This document shows, one piece after another, positions 1 through 11,500 of a stretch of DNA of 64,000 nt. The notes below the pieces were generated by a model, which was given only the letters and a program-made list of their open reading frames with translations, did not search any database and was not told the DNA's origin. How positions within the stretch are numbered: the first letter of the stretch is position 1; each line of letters begins with the position of its first letter. The stretch lies in contig JAVLUZ010000344.1 in assembly GCA_036768485.1 (NCBI GenBank), positions 372,001 through 436,000 of the forward strand, written 5' to 3'. The DNA comes from Mermis nigrescens. Taxonomy: Eukaryota > Nematoda > Enoplea > Mermithida > Mermithidae. A program made the translations under genes and the position numbers.

Positions 1-148
1 GAAGGATCGATGAACTTTGGTTACTTTGTTCCCGTCCGAAACAGGTATTTCTTGCATCAAATTGACTTGTCAATGGGTGGTTCAAATGTTACAATCGATT
101 TGTCGCCCTTCAAATGTCAGCCAGAACATATAACATTTGCCCAATTGA
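1..148 (+). CDS. FSTL5: FSTL4/5-like exon (partial, left edge)
   Basis: Frame 1 is open from the first base. It encodes a NFGYFVPVRNRYFLHQIDL-type strand and ends ..FAQL plus one base before donor GTAGGT at 149. The split codon A|CA joins to the exon at 1070. Confidence 0.7.
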
Positions 149-3100
149 GTAGGTTTGAAATACTAAGGAATTTAACATCTTTAAAAAAATATTATTAAGG
201 AGTTACGAGCATACCTGAGCGTGGGGGTCTTGGGGGTATGCACCACCCAGAAACTAAAATACCCCCAGGAACCAAAATACCCCCTAGAATTCAATATTTG
301 GAATTTTTAATTTTTTTTCGCAATTTTTTCATACCAATCCATAGCGCTCGATGAGAAACGTTTAAATATGGTGTTTTTCGCCATACCACCATTTTTAAGG
401 CAATTTTTGACCTTTGAAAAATCTTGCACCCCCTGAATTTTGCTGCCGCCCACTTATGGTTACGAGCTTGATCATCTTTCATTATTTTCTTCGTTTTGTT
501 TGTATACTCGTACTTTACTATCGTTTTATTCCGCCCTCAAACTTTATACTGATTCACTATTATAAGTGCATTGCAATTGTTTACTAACTTTAAGCTATAA
601 GCAAGAAATGATTCAAGTATTTATAATTTGGCTCAATGTTTACTCGCATGCTTTTTAATGCCAAACTTTTGCTAAGAATGAACTAAAATAATTTTTAATA
701 GCTCAACTTATTCTTTTTTTATATTTTCTTAGTAAAAATCTGCCTGACTTTCGGTCGTTTTATGGTTTAGATACTTAATTTCCGTAATTTTCCATATTCT
801 TTTTTCATTCGATTGTTTTTTCTTAAAATAATTAAGCAAACATTTTTAATCATTTGAATCAAGAAGAGGTAATCAAAATATAGCAAGTTTGCCTGAATTG
901 CCGCTAAATTCTTTAGATCATCTATTCTGCGAGTAGTTTTGTAACGAATCGATATTATTAATTATTACCGAGTTATTTGTGATGCTATTTTAGAAATTTT
1001 TCTGGTAATTTTGAGGGTTTTTTTGCTACGAGCCGTTTTTTAGAGATTTGAGCTGCAATAACATTATAGCAAATGCTTTTTACTTTTGTTCAGGGAGTCT
1101 ATTGATTGTGAAATGCGCTAGAGACAAGAACGTATCAACGGATTTGTTCAAAACTAGTCGTTTAATCATTGATTACTTAACTAACGCTATAGTCGAACAT
1201 AGCGGATCGATCAAGGGCGATCCAAAATTATCTCCGGACGAAAAATTTCTGTTCACCTACGATCAACCCAGTCAAACCTTAGTCGTCGAAAAGTTTAATG
1301 ACAGAGGTATTTTACTTACATAATGAATAAAAAATTATAATTTGCGCGGAATTTGAGAGAAATCAATTCCCTAGAACGTAAAAATCTATCCAGTCAAGCA
1401 TTTCGGCAAAAACTACACATTCTAGATTTTCAGTTGGTTGCGTTTAGAAGTTTAGGAATTTATTATAAGCATTTTTAGCCGAAAGTGTCAAACTTAGAGT
1501 GAGGCGAAAACACTGGTATTAGTTTTCATTTCTCGAAGGTCCTGAGTTTCCGATTATTTTAGTAAAGCCACGTACTTACTCATTTGATGGGAGACAGGCC
1601 GGCGTTCAAAGCCAAATAAATCAAATTATGCTCAAGTCTTTTATTACTAAACAGTGTGCTTTGAAATTTTAATTCTTACTCATACATGGCCAAGAATTCA
1701 GGAAATATTGTATTTATTCTGTGTGCACGGACGTATGCGTTTATGGTAGACGCAAAGCCATTAGCAAGATGACAAAATTTCGCTGAATCGAAAAAGTTTC
1801 ATGGTCGTAAATCAGCTCTATCCATTGTCATAGAAAAATGCGAAAAATAAAAGAATGCATAAAAAATTTCGGAACTCCAACCGATTTGGCAGAGGCCGTT
1901 AGGATCTGTGGCCATATATGGACAGCAGTCGAATTCTGTGGTGGGGTCTAGATGGTGTGAAACTGGCTAAATTCGCCAAAAAAACACACCAAAAATTCAA
2001 TTTTGAGGGTATGTCGATTTTGGGGGGGTTTGGCGAATTTTAGGTGGTCTAACTCCTCATGCCCATATGCGTCTGTTCCAAAAATCCAGGTGTGCTGACA
2101 AGTTATCAATTAAAACCTAGCAGGCGCTTTAAAAATACACTAGATCCAGAATCCCATTTTCAAAATTTATCTCCTTTCGCATAGATAACTTTTGATGCTG
2201 ATGGAGCGAGCGGAGTTCAATCAAAAATTTCGGAAAATTACGTTTTTGCTCATGCTGTCAATTTTTCGCTTCTTTGGCGCATTCGAAATTTTCATTTAAA
2301 TTTTGCCAACGTTCGATTTAATATGATAATTTTCTATAGGAGATCTCGTGCTTAGTAATACATTCGACTTGTCGATCGATGGGAAAAATTGGCTTATATA
2401 TCCCGACATTTTATTGTCCCAATGGAACATAATCGCTTTGTCGGAGAATCAACAATACTTGCTTATGTTTAGAGTGAATAAACCGGAGGTAAGCGCTACC
2501 ACTGAAATTCAAAACTAATATACAGTTTCTTTAGTTTTTAAGCGATAAGAATATGCTGCGAAGTTTTGAGAGGAAATTATTATCCTACGGTTAATTTCAG
2601 GGGAAAAAATTCGATTCGATAGAAATTTTTGAGATTGTAATGCTCTGCATTAGAATACGAGAAATTAAAAAAATGAAATAAATAGAAATTTTAATTACCA
2701 ACACGAAATTCGAATCGTATTGAATCGCAATTGTAAATTTTTTGTTAAAAAAACGATCGAAACCCAGCTGATGAATTTCAAATTTATGAAGGTTTGCATG
2801 ATATGCTTTGCTTTTCTTATGTGTCACTAATGTCACTTAGGTACAGTGGCGAGCGAATCTAGGATTTTCCTAAAGGGAGCGGTACCCCAACTTTCCCAAA
2901 AACAGTCGGAAATAGGTCCGAAAATTTGCTCCTTGCGCACAAAATAGCGTTTTTCGGCATTTTGCATTGTCTACTTTTATTTTAAATCGTTATTGACGCA
3001 ACATTTTTTCGAAAAATTTTGGAATTTACGACAATTTTATGCGACAAAAAATTATTAAATTCAACGAAACTCTGACGCGAAGCGCCTGAAACTTTGTAAA

Positions 3101-4190
3101 TTTCGGTGAATGGACGTTTGGAGCTTGATTTACAGCATGATTTAGTGTAGGTTTAGCATTTAACGCGGAAATTATAAAATTTTTTATTAGAAATACAAGA
3201 AAATTGTGCTAAAATAGCTGTTTCTGCTATTGAAATTGTTTTGAAACCGATTTACATGAGCAAACATTGGCTTCCAAGTCGCCAAGAAAGTAAATAAATG
3301 TCACAAATAGGTATTATCCGGCGCGCAGCGCCGGAAAATGAAAAATTATGGTCACTGACGGCCAGAAATCATTGCAAATTACATATCCATTCTTTATCTC
3401 GCCAAATATTTTTGGACAATGGAAGGGCGGCCGCCCTCTCATTTAAATCCGCTCCTGGTTTCAGAAGAAGAAAAGAGAAAAGTATTGTTTGAAAATACAA
3501 AAAATAGGATAAAAGCGCAACAAATTTCATTTTTAAACGTAGTTGAGATCTTACGCAGACCGTGAATTAAAGGAGTTTTTGTGCTATCCTGCCTGTTCAA
3601 GATGTGGGGCAATTTTGACGCAATGTTTGAAATATAATTTTTAATCCCTTGCTTTTGTCCCCAGAACGTCCATACTACATTCATATGGTTTTGATTCCAA
3701 ACAAAGATAAAATTGAAAATTTCAAGAAAAGATAGAGGCAAAAATAAGGCGAGAATACTTCAAAAGATCAAACTCTTCACGTGATTAAAGCAATTTTTAA
3801 GCAGTGAGTCTGTAAATTTTTGGGCTTTTTCAATGCCTAAGCCGTTTAAAGACGATATATGTAGCTCCACAAGGCCAGAAATTTAGGGTCTTTGATTCCT
3901 GGTTGATTGTCTTAGGCCGGCTTTATAAATAAAATGATTGAAACGGATTGATTTTTTGAAATCGGCAAAAAATTATGGCTCATGTGCCGAAATTTATGTA
4001 GGTGAAAGTTCTGCATCACATTGAAGCCGGGAATCCGGACGCTGGCGGCCGCAATGTATTCAAGATAGGCAACGATCAAATTCTCATAAGTTCTTCTGTT
4101 GGATTGAAGTTGTTCTCGATTTTTAATTTCTCAACACCCGTCTGTAGTACTAAAAGCCAGGAAGACGCCACGTTCGCATTTATGACATAA
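1..4190 (+). CDS. FSTL5: Follistatin-related protein 4/5 homologue, C-terminal part (4 exons, 5' end outside window)
   Basis: Four exons (1-148, 1070-1306, 2340-2488, 4002-4190) join in phase (1, 1, 0) into one 240-codon frame ending in TAA. The joined protein follows, in order, the C-terminal propeller-like half of animal FSTL4/FSTL5 as I remember it. The matching landmarks are an INFGYF-like start, then KTSRLIIDYLTNAIVE (family: a QLLVDSVTDSVLG-like strand), then LSPDEKFLF (family: SPDGRF-like), then a short tail. Family members are secreted glycoproteins with Kazal, EF-hand and Ig domains upstream; none of those lie in the window because the gene enters from the left edge. FSTL4 versus FSTL5 cannot be decided. 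A possible AATAAA signal lies at 4203, just after the stop. The introns carry MITE copies. Confidence 0.8.
149..1069 (+). other. FSTL intron with MITE-A copy
   Basis: The intron holds one MITE-A element (210-458). The rest is AT-rich sequence in which I see no feature. Confidence 0.6.
210..458 (+). mobile_element. MITE-A copy 1 (hAT-type, 8-bp TSD)
   Basis: Starts CATACCTGAGCG and ends CGCCCACTTATG. Perfect 8-bp duplications GTTACGAG lie at 202-209 and 459-466. Non-coding, with G-rich and C-rich ends. Confidence 0.9.
1070..1306 (+). CDS. FSTL5: FSTL4/5-like exon
   Basis: Acceptor ATTATAG, 237 bases, phase 1 at both ends, donor G|GTATTT. It encodes the best-conserved stretch, including SRLIIDYLTNAIVE and LSPDEKFLFTYD, which line up with the FSTL4/5 propeller. 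Confidence 0.8.
1918..2096 (-). mobile_element. Degenerate MITE-B-like copy
   Basis: CATATATGGACAGCAG at the left and CATGCCCATATGCGT at the right, with the internal ACCAAAAATTCAATTTTGAG motif shared by the family. Confidence 0.5.
2340..2488 (+). CDS. FSTL5: FSTL4/5-like exon
   Basis: Acceptor TTTCTATAG, donor GAG|GTAAGC. It encodes GDLVLSNTFDLSIDGKNW.. and ..YLLMFRVNKPE, matching the family's following strands. It has no internal ATG and is therefore easy to miss in ORF scans. Confidence 0.75.
2844..3457 (+). mobile_element. MITE-E copy 4 (in FSTL intron)
   Basis: Starts CAGTGGCGAGCGAATCTAGG and ends TTAAATCCGCTCCTG, with a GGCGCGCAGCGCC palindrome near 3318. The duplication is no longer visible. 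Confidence 0.75.
4002..4190 (+). CDS. FSTL5: FSTL4/5-like terminal exon
   Basis: Acceptor TTTATGTAG, phase 0. It encodes VKVLHHIEAGNPDAGGRN.. and ends ..ATFAFMT-TAA. This is the expected place for the family's end; the last ~15 residues are not conserved. Confidence 0.7.
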   Translation: MKVLHHIEAGNPDAGGRNVFKIGNDQILISSSVGLKLFSIFNFSTPVCSTKSQEDATFAFMT

Positions 4191-5232
4191 AACGCTTTTT
4201 TGAATAAATATCGCGCTGATCTGTATCGAAAAAAGTCAATCGGTTTGCTTTAGCAAAAAATTTACTTTTTTTAGGGACAAATCTCAGTTATCGAAAAGAA
4301 ACATAATTTTGACAAAAATTGCACTAATTTAAATAAATTTTCCATTCCTTTGCTCAATTTTCTTCCCGTACAATGGTGCTTTAACACAAACTCGATTTAT
4401 AAAAAAAGTTTATCTTTAATTTCGAGGACAAAGACCTGAATTAATTACAAACAATTGTACAAAGACACACATTAATATTCTTATTTTTGACCGTTTTCTA
4501 GTCATAACCGCATGTTGTTATTATTTTGTCGCTAAATTTTAAATCTTAGTAAGCCAGTTGGTGGTGCGTATAAAGCTAATTGTTGCATCTTGTACATTTT
4601 TTATCAAGTAAAACATTCCATTCAATAAAAAGCAGATAATGTCTGTGAAATCTAGTCCATCATAGCACATATATGTACGAGTAGGTAGGTACCCACGCCG
4701 AAATCAGAAAAAGTTAAGCTCTTACAAATCTCTATATAATAAATTGATATGCAATTATACATGGTAAAGTTATCAAATATCAAAATTGACATCAGGACTT
4801 TCAGAGTAATTAGAACTAGGAAGTAATTAGGATTCACGAGAATTAATTATATAGAATGACGAGAATCGCCCAAAAACTCGAAAACTTGAAGAATAATCGC
4901 TGTAGCAAATAAACAAGTTCCTGTTGACGGAATCGGATAAATCAAAGTGATAAAGTTGTCCAGATTTCTAGCAATTTAAATAGAACCGGATTAAAATTCC
5001 CCCAGCCCAAATTCACATTCCCTCGCGAGTTATATACTGATCAATTTCATCCATTTCTCTCCTGAGTCGTAAATGCCGACGCGATGCGCCATAGCATAGT
5101 AAAAAAATACAGCAAAAATAAAAATGGGTAAATTGAAAAAAGACTAAAAAAAGAATGATAATAAATTAATAAGAGTGGTAAATAAAGTAAAACAAATGAA
5201 AAATAGATTATGAAATAAATAATTAACAGATA
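4191..5232. other. Convergent intergenic spacer
   Basis: About 1 kb separates the stop of the FSTL-like gene (plus) from the stop of the EB/chitin-binding gene (minus). It is AT-rich, with AATAAA at 4203. I see no coding capacity or recognisable repeat. Confidence 0.5.
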
Positions 5233-5528
5233 TTAACACACGTAAGAACCACCACGCCCAAAACATAAGGAAAAGATATAACGCAATGCGTTTATTTCGA
5301 ATTCATGGCTCCTGCTTGGTTTTCTTAAATCGATGGTTGTGAAAACAACACGTGGGGATGCACTTATGGCAAGCTGGCAAAAGGGGCGCGGCCGGAAAAT
5401 TTGGCACACCGATTGATTGGGGCATCGCATGCTCGAGCCGCATTGGCCCACCGGCACTCCCAACTGGCAACCACAAAAGCAGGAAGGCGGAGCGTAGGCG
5501 AGCGGTTGCAATATTGCGGGCGGGGGCC
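5233..5528 (-). CDS. EB/chitin-binding gene terminal exon 12
   Basis: The acceptor is CTTCAAG at the end of a pyrimidine-rich run. Phase 1 gives DPGPPPAILQPLAY, then CFCGCQLGVPVGQC and RCPNQSVCQ. The exon is much more GC-rich than its surroundings. The stop is TAA at 5233-5235. The last ~40 residues (..RYIFSLCFGRGGSYVC) are unlike a domain, so an unseen earlier splice is possible. Confidence 0.65.
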
Positions 5529-8500
5529 CTTGAAGGATCAACGAATGAGGCGGTGGGGGTGGTGGGGCAGCGGCGACGGGGAGGAATATCTACGGCGCGA
5601 GCTTAAATTAAAATTCTTTAAAAAATTAAATTTATTTGAAAAATTGAATCCTTACCATTTAAAGCGCGAGGCTTACTTTTATAAAAAAAAATTGTCATAT
5701 TATTCGTCAATATTGGCCAAGGACGAATTTGAAGGGCAGCCGTTCCCCCTCCCATGCTTGGCTATGCGTTGCGTCTAACGACTTTTTGAATCGTGGATGG
5801 GATCAGTCAAGTAAATTTTGACAGCATCGTACTCTTTCCGGACAAAGTTGCGAAATATTTTTCTACTTTTTAAAAAATAGCTCCACCTTAAATGATTTTG
5901 TGGCGAGGAAAATACGCGAATAACGGTTTTTTTGACTATTTTTGACTACGTGGTATAAAAAAGTGAGGAACAATGACCCTCATTATAATATCTGAATTTG
6001 CCAGCGATATCTGCATCGAATCTTCTCTCGAAAAAAAACCTTAGCCCGCAGGCCTAAAAGGAAGAAGAGACATTCGAAATTGTTGATAAGCGGATTGAGT
6101 CTAACAAAATATCCGAATAAATTGAAGTGCGACTGGACCAGAAAAGTGCATACGTATGAACAGCATGAAAATTCTGGGGGTTGCGCCGAAAAGTTTTTGA
6201 ATAAAGCGCCTTTTTTAGGCTAAAAACGAAAAGTACACGTCAAAAACATTATTTTAGACGTTTTGGTCTATGTTCGTTCTTTTCTAAAAAAACATAAAAA
6301 CATTGAAAAAATTCGGAAGGATTGAGCAACATATAGTTAATATGAGTTCTGGCGCCGAAAATTCGACACATTTGAGCCAAAAGCTATCTAAAAGCGCTTT
6401 AAAACCCATTCTTTATCGCAGCCATACGTGGCTGCAACAAAAATCTATGGGGTCCGATGGGGCCAATCGCCAAAAATAGCACCAAAAATTCAATTCTGGG
6501 GTTCTATCAATTTTGGGGGTCTTCCAATTCTGAGAGTCCAAACCACACCTGGGCGTGGGGGGTTTGGGGGGGTATGCACCCCCAGAAACCAAAATACCCC
6601 CCCAGAAATCAAAATACCCCCCCCAGAATTCAATTTTTGAAAATTTTTTTCGTTTTTTTCGCAATTTTTTGCTGCCAATGGATAGTGCTTGATGAGAAAC
6701 GTCGAAAAATGGTGTTTTTATCGCTATATCACCATTTTTAAGGCCATTTTTCGACCTTCAAAACAATCTTGCACCCCCCCCCAGAATTTTCTTGCTGCCC
6801 ACGTATGGTCCAAACCCCAGACCCCCGTGCTCATGCGTGGTAGTAGCCATTTGGCGGGGATAAGTAAGTAAGCATTGGGAGGTAAACCCCCTCAACAAGA
6901 AAACGTGTGGAAAAGTGTCATCCATTTACCCGGATCATGAACGCAGACTTGCAATTCGACACTGAAAATTGTGCCCGGGGCACACGGCCTACGCATCCAT
7001 CGTCCGCAATAGATATCAGAAGCTATAGGATGGCATTGTAAGTAGAAGTGAGGGCCAATTGGATCAGGAACCAAATGATCCGGATGCAAAGAGCATATTT
7101 CACCAGGACGTAACGATCCGAGCAAAGCTGAGCAAATCATAATGACGTAAATATGTACATAATACATACATATGATAAGTGTAAGTGAAATAAGGATTCT
7201 AAACAAAAACACGTACAGCTGGCAGCTGAAAAATGTATAACTCGAATTTATTTTCCCTTATTATTCTAATCATTTTTCTCGCATCTGCTTCGATTAATAC
7301 ATGTGATATCACCTGATGTCTTGATAAATTAAGAGTATAGATTGCCCTTTTTACTTTATTTCATCCATGAAATGAACAACGAGCTAAGTGTTTGTCAAAA
7401 ATAAGTTTGAAAAAATGCAAAATTTCAACAAACATTCAGAACTTAAGTGAAAATGTACGATTGACTGTCACATCAAAGCATTACCTAAATATCTACGCTC
7501 ATGTTGTGTCTTTTTAGACAGGCACATGGGGTTTAGGAGTCCACCAGACCCCCACAATTAGAAAATGGGAAATTTTCAGTGAAATATGAAGCAAAATGAA
7601 GGCCATAAGTTGATAAAAATCGAAAATTTTGTTCGAAATTGATCATAAACTTTGGAATAGCGTATGTAGTTTTAATGCTATTTCAGTATTTATACCCGTT
7701 TTTGAAGTCATTTTAGTCCAAAAAAGCTCACTAACTAACCCCTAGATCGGCTGACTCTCCAGATTGGCCAGCCTTGCATGTATGGTTGTGGCATATTAAG
7801 ATAAAAAAACGGCAAGAGGGTCAGAGTCAGAGAGCTCTTTTGACCCAAAATGACCTCAAAACTGGTAGATTTTGATCAGCTTGAAGTGATTTTGCAGGGA
7901 AGTATCAATTTTCAGTTATATCTTTGGCCTTTATTTGGCCCTATTCTTCCAAAAATGTCCTCTCAGTTTTCCATTCTAAGGTCTAGACTTTGAAAAAAAC
8001 CTCTGCCCACGTGTATATCTGGATGTGAGCTCTCAGTTATATTTTTGTTAGTGCCTGGAGGAACGCTCTTCTCGTAAAAAAATGGAATAAAACTGATGGA
8101 TGTAGCTCCAGGAAGTTTGATTAAGATAGAACCTGTATAGAATTCTGGCTCACCGAGCCCGTTTTTGATTGATCATTACCTCTATTATTAATTCTTTACT
8201 ATCATTCAGTTATCATTTATGAAACAATACAATGTTTTTTTTTCATTGAAATATTTCAGCAGATGTAGATATTTTACTTGGTGGGCATCCCAATACAGAC
8301 AGCCCTTTGACGACCAAATTAGGTTCGTTTTGTCCGCCACATGGACAATCGCGATACTCTGGTACGCATTTGCAGCCGCCAGCATAATCATTTACGAACA
8401 TCTGTAACCAAGAGGGTATTATAGGTTGGCCTACTATATGCGCTATTCATACAAGCTACTGAGCGCATAATCATTATTATAATAATTGATAAGAATAAAA

Positions 8501-11500
8501 CAATATCAATTTTAACACGGTAAATATACATAAACTAGCAAAGAAAAATGCTCCGATGGAACAAAAAAGATGAATATACTTGGAATTGTGGAATATTAAG
8601 GATGTAAAAGGAGGGGACTAGGAAAAATCTACCTAAAGTCGCAAAATCTGCTAAAAATCACACTTTCTCTAAGCAACGCAAAAAATCGAAGTGTATTCTG
8701 CGGCCAACAGATTAAAATAAATATTTAACCATAAAATGATTGAAAAAGCAGCACATTAGCTATGCAGTAGCAATGGGCAATGATGTTGAGTAAACTAACA
8801 GTCTTTCTAAGCCAATTGAATGAATGGTTAAAAACAGTAGGAAACGCGTAACTTGACTTGAAACAGACTAAATGTAGGTAAATTAGCATGCCCTTAACGA
8901 TTGTGTGCACTAATCAACCGGCCCCTGCTTTGCTTGCTTTAATGCTCAAAACAAAATAAAACAACTTTAAATACAGTACCACTTAGTTTTCTATCAATCA
9001 GGATACGAAGCTAGTCAGCTTGCCAGCAATTTTTAAAAAATAAACATTACAGATTTCGTTTATACACTCTTACCTGAAACTTTGAACATTATTTAAAAAA
9101 GACACTTTTTTAGAGGCTGCAGAATAAACTTCGATTTTTTGCGTTGCGTAGAGAAAGTGTGCTTTTTAGCAGATTTTGCGACTTTAGGTAGATTTTTCAT
9201 AGTCCCCTCCTTTTACATCCTTAATACTCCACAATTCCAAGTATATTCATCTTTTTTGTTCCATCGGAGCATTTTTCTTTGCTAGTACACTACTTTTGAT
9301 TAGCACGATTTGAGAACATCAGTCAGTAAACACATGCAGTAACATGCCACAATAATGACAGCAGTCCAAGAACACGGAAAACAATATTGTTCTTAACATC
9401 AGCATTATCCATTATCCTTTATAAACAAGACAACCTTACATTATTTAAACAGATCAAAGTTTTTAAGCAAAAACTTAAAAACTTTACGCAAATATCAAGT
9501 GTAAGGAACACTAACGCTTAGATTTGGAAGTAAAATAAATTTGTAGTATAAACTACATATTAACAACAAATGAATAGTGCAAACTTTACACAACTACTAG
9601 GTGCAGAGAAAACTAACAGTCATATTCCCAATTCTGATTTAACGTAGAACATTTTGCAAAAAAATTAAGCTTCGGGAAGGCTCTAGAACTAAAGTTAATA
9701 TGCAGTGTAAACCTTACACAACCACAGAGTGTAAAGAAGACTTTAGTTGAATTCGTAATTCTAATATTACTCAGATATTACGATAAAGATTTATGAAAAA
9801 ATTGAGTCTTCACAATAACCCGAGAACAAATAAACATCAGTTGCAAACTACTTTACACCACTAGTTGAGTGTAAGCAAACATGCTCAACTAGCGGCTCAC
9901 ATTTGATTCCTGGTACATTTTTAGACTTTAGAGAAAGTCAAGCTTCTCCAAGGCTCTAGAACTAAAGTTAATTTGCGGTGTAAACTTTGCACAACCACAG
10001 AGTGTAAAGAAAATTTCAGTCGGATACGTAATTCTGATATTACTCTGATATTACGACCAACATTTATGAAAAAATTAAGTCTCCAGAATGGCACGAGGAC
10101 AAATAAATATCACATGTTAACCACTTTACACCACTGTTGTGTGCAAACAAACTGGCGTATCACATTTGGTTTCTGGTTCATTTTTAGACTTGAGATTATG
10201 TCCAGACTCATAACCCAGAACTTGACAGGAAAAAACAAGACAGAAACACGTTTAAGTCCCCCATTTTTTTGACTTTACACTCTCCCGAAAAAGCTAAATA
10301 CTGATGTAAACAAACGCAATTCGCTGTGACGCATACCCCTTAGGAAGTACTTCATTTTTATCCTATTCGACCTCACCCGACTTCTGAACAGAGAAAGTAA
10401 CGAACAAAAATGTACAAACACGTATTTTGCACTGTCCACCTCATTGTAAACTTTAAAAATCTGAATCTAACGCCCTATTGAATGTATATCAATTCGGTTC
10501 GGGCCAGTTTGTCGCCTTTTGATTGTAGTACGTTTGTATGTGCCAAACTCATGTCTCGCAAAATATTTGATATGATTAACCAATCAAAATTCGAAAAAAA
10601 CTGTTTTTTTCGCCCACTTTACACCTCATATTTCGAACTTTACACCCCATAAACAACTCAATATTGCGTTTTTTTGAACGCGGCTTGCTTCAGACGTGTA
10701 GCCATTAAAAAGTTATTTTATTTCTATTTTATTCAATTCACCCCAACTCTTAACCGAAAAAGTTGGCAGAGAAATCTTGGAAAAAATCTCATTCTTTTAC
10801 TCATCCACTAGAGTGTAAAGTTTAAAACCCTGGTACTAAGTGCGTATTGATTGTAGAAAAGTTTGCTGGTAAACACAAGATAGCCCTTGATCCGTAGTAC
10901 ATTTCGGCCAGAAAAAATTCCTAAAACTCATTACCGGAGTTGTTGGCAGACATAAACAAGTCGAAAACTCGGCCAAAATGTGTCTTTTCACCCCCAGATT
11001 TTCGCACTCTTTACACTCCCATTCGAGAACTGAGACGAAATTCAAAAAAACAAATAAGTGTTATCTGCAGAACCTAAATAGATGAATAAGTCAAATGAGA
11101 GTGCATGGTTTTGCCAAAAAAATTAAAAAAATGAAAAAGTCATTATTCAGAAGATTCAGAAAAAAACCCTCTACATTATAAAACTGATTGGACTACTCAG
11201 AAACCAAAATTGAGTTAGATAAGCTCAAGGACACGCAAAGAGTAAAAACACGTATTCTTCACACTTTTGTGCAACAACCATTGAGTGTAAAGAAATTTTA
11301 AGGTCAGATTCGTAATCTACAGCTCGTGGGCAACATTTAAAAAAAAACATTGGCCCTCCGCAAAATATCTGATTTTTCGGTTATACTTTACACGCTCATT
11401 GCTAACTCAGTATTGTGTGTAAACAAAAAACACAAAACATGGGCATCGAATTTTTTAATTATCCATCGATTAAAAAAAACTGCACCTCCCAGGTGTGTGC

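Noticed and set aside
5352..5778. Plus-strand frames of 84 and 125 codons
   Set aside because: They are shadows of the GC-rich terminal exon of the minus-strand EB/chitin-binding gene, which is supported by splice phase and cysteine pattern.
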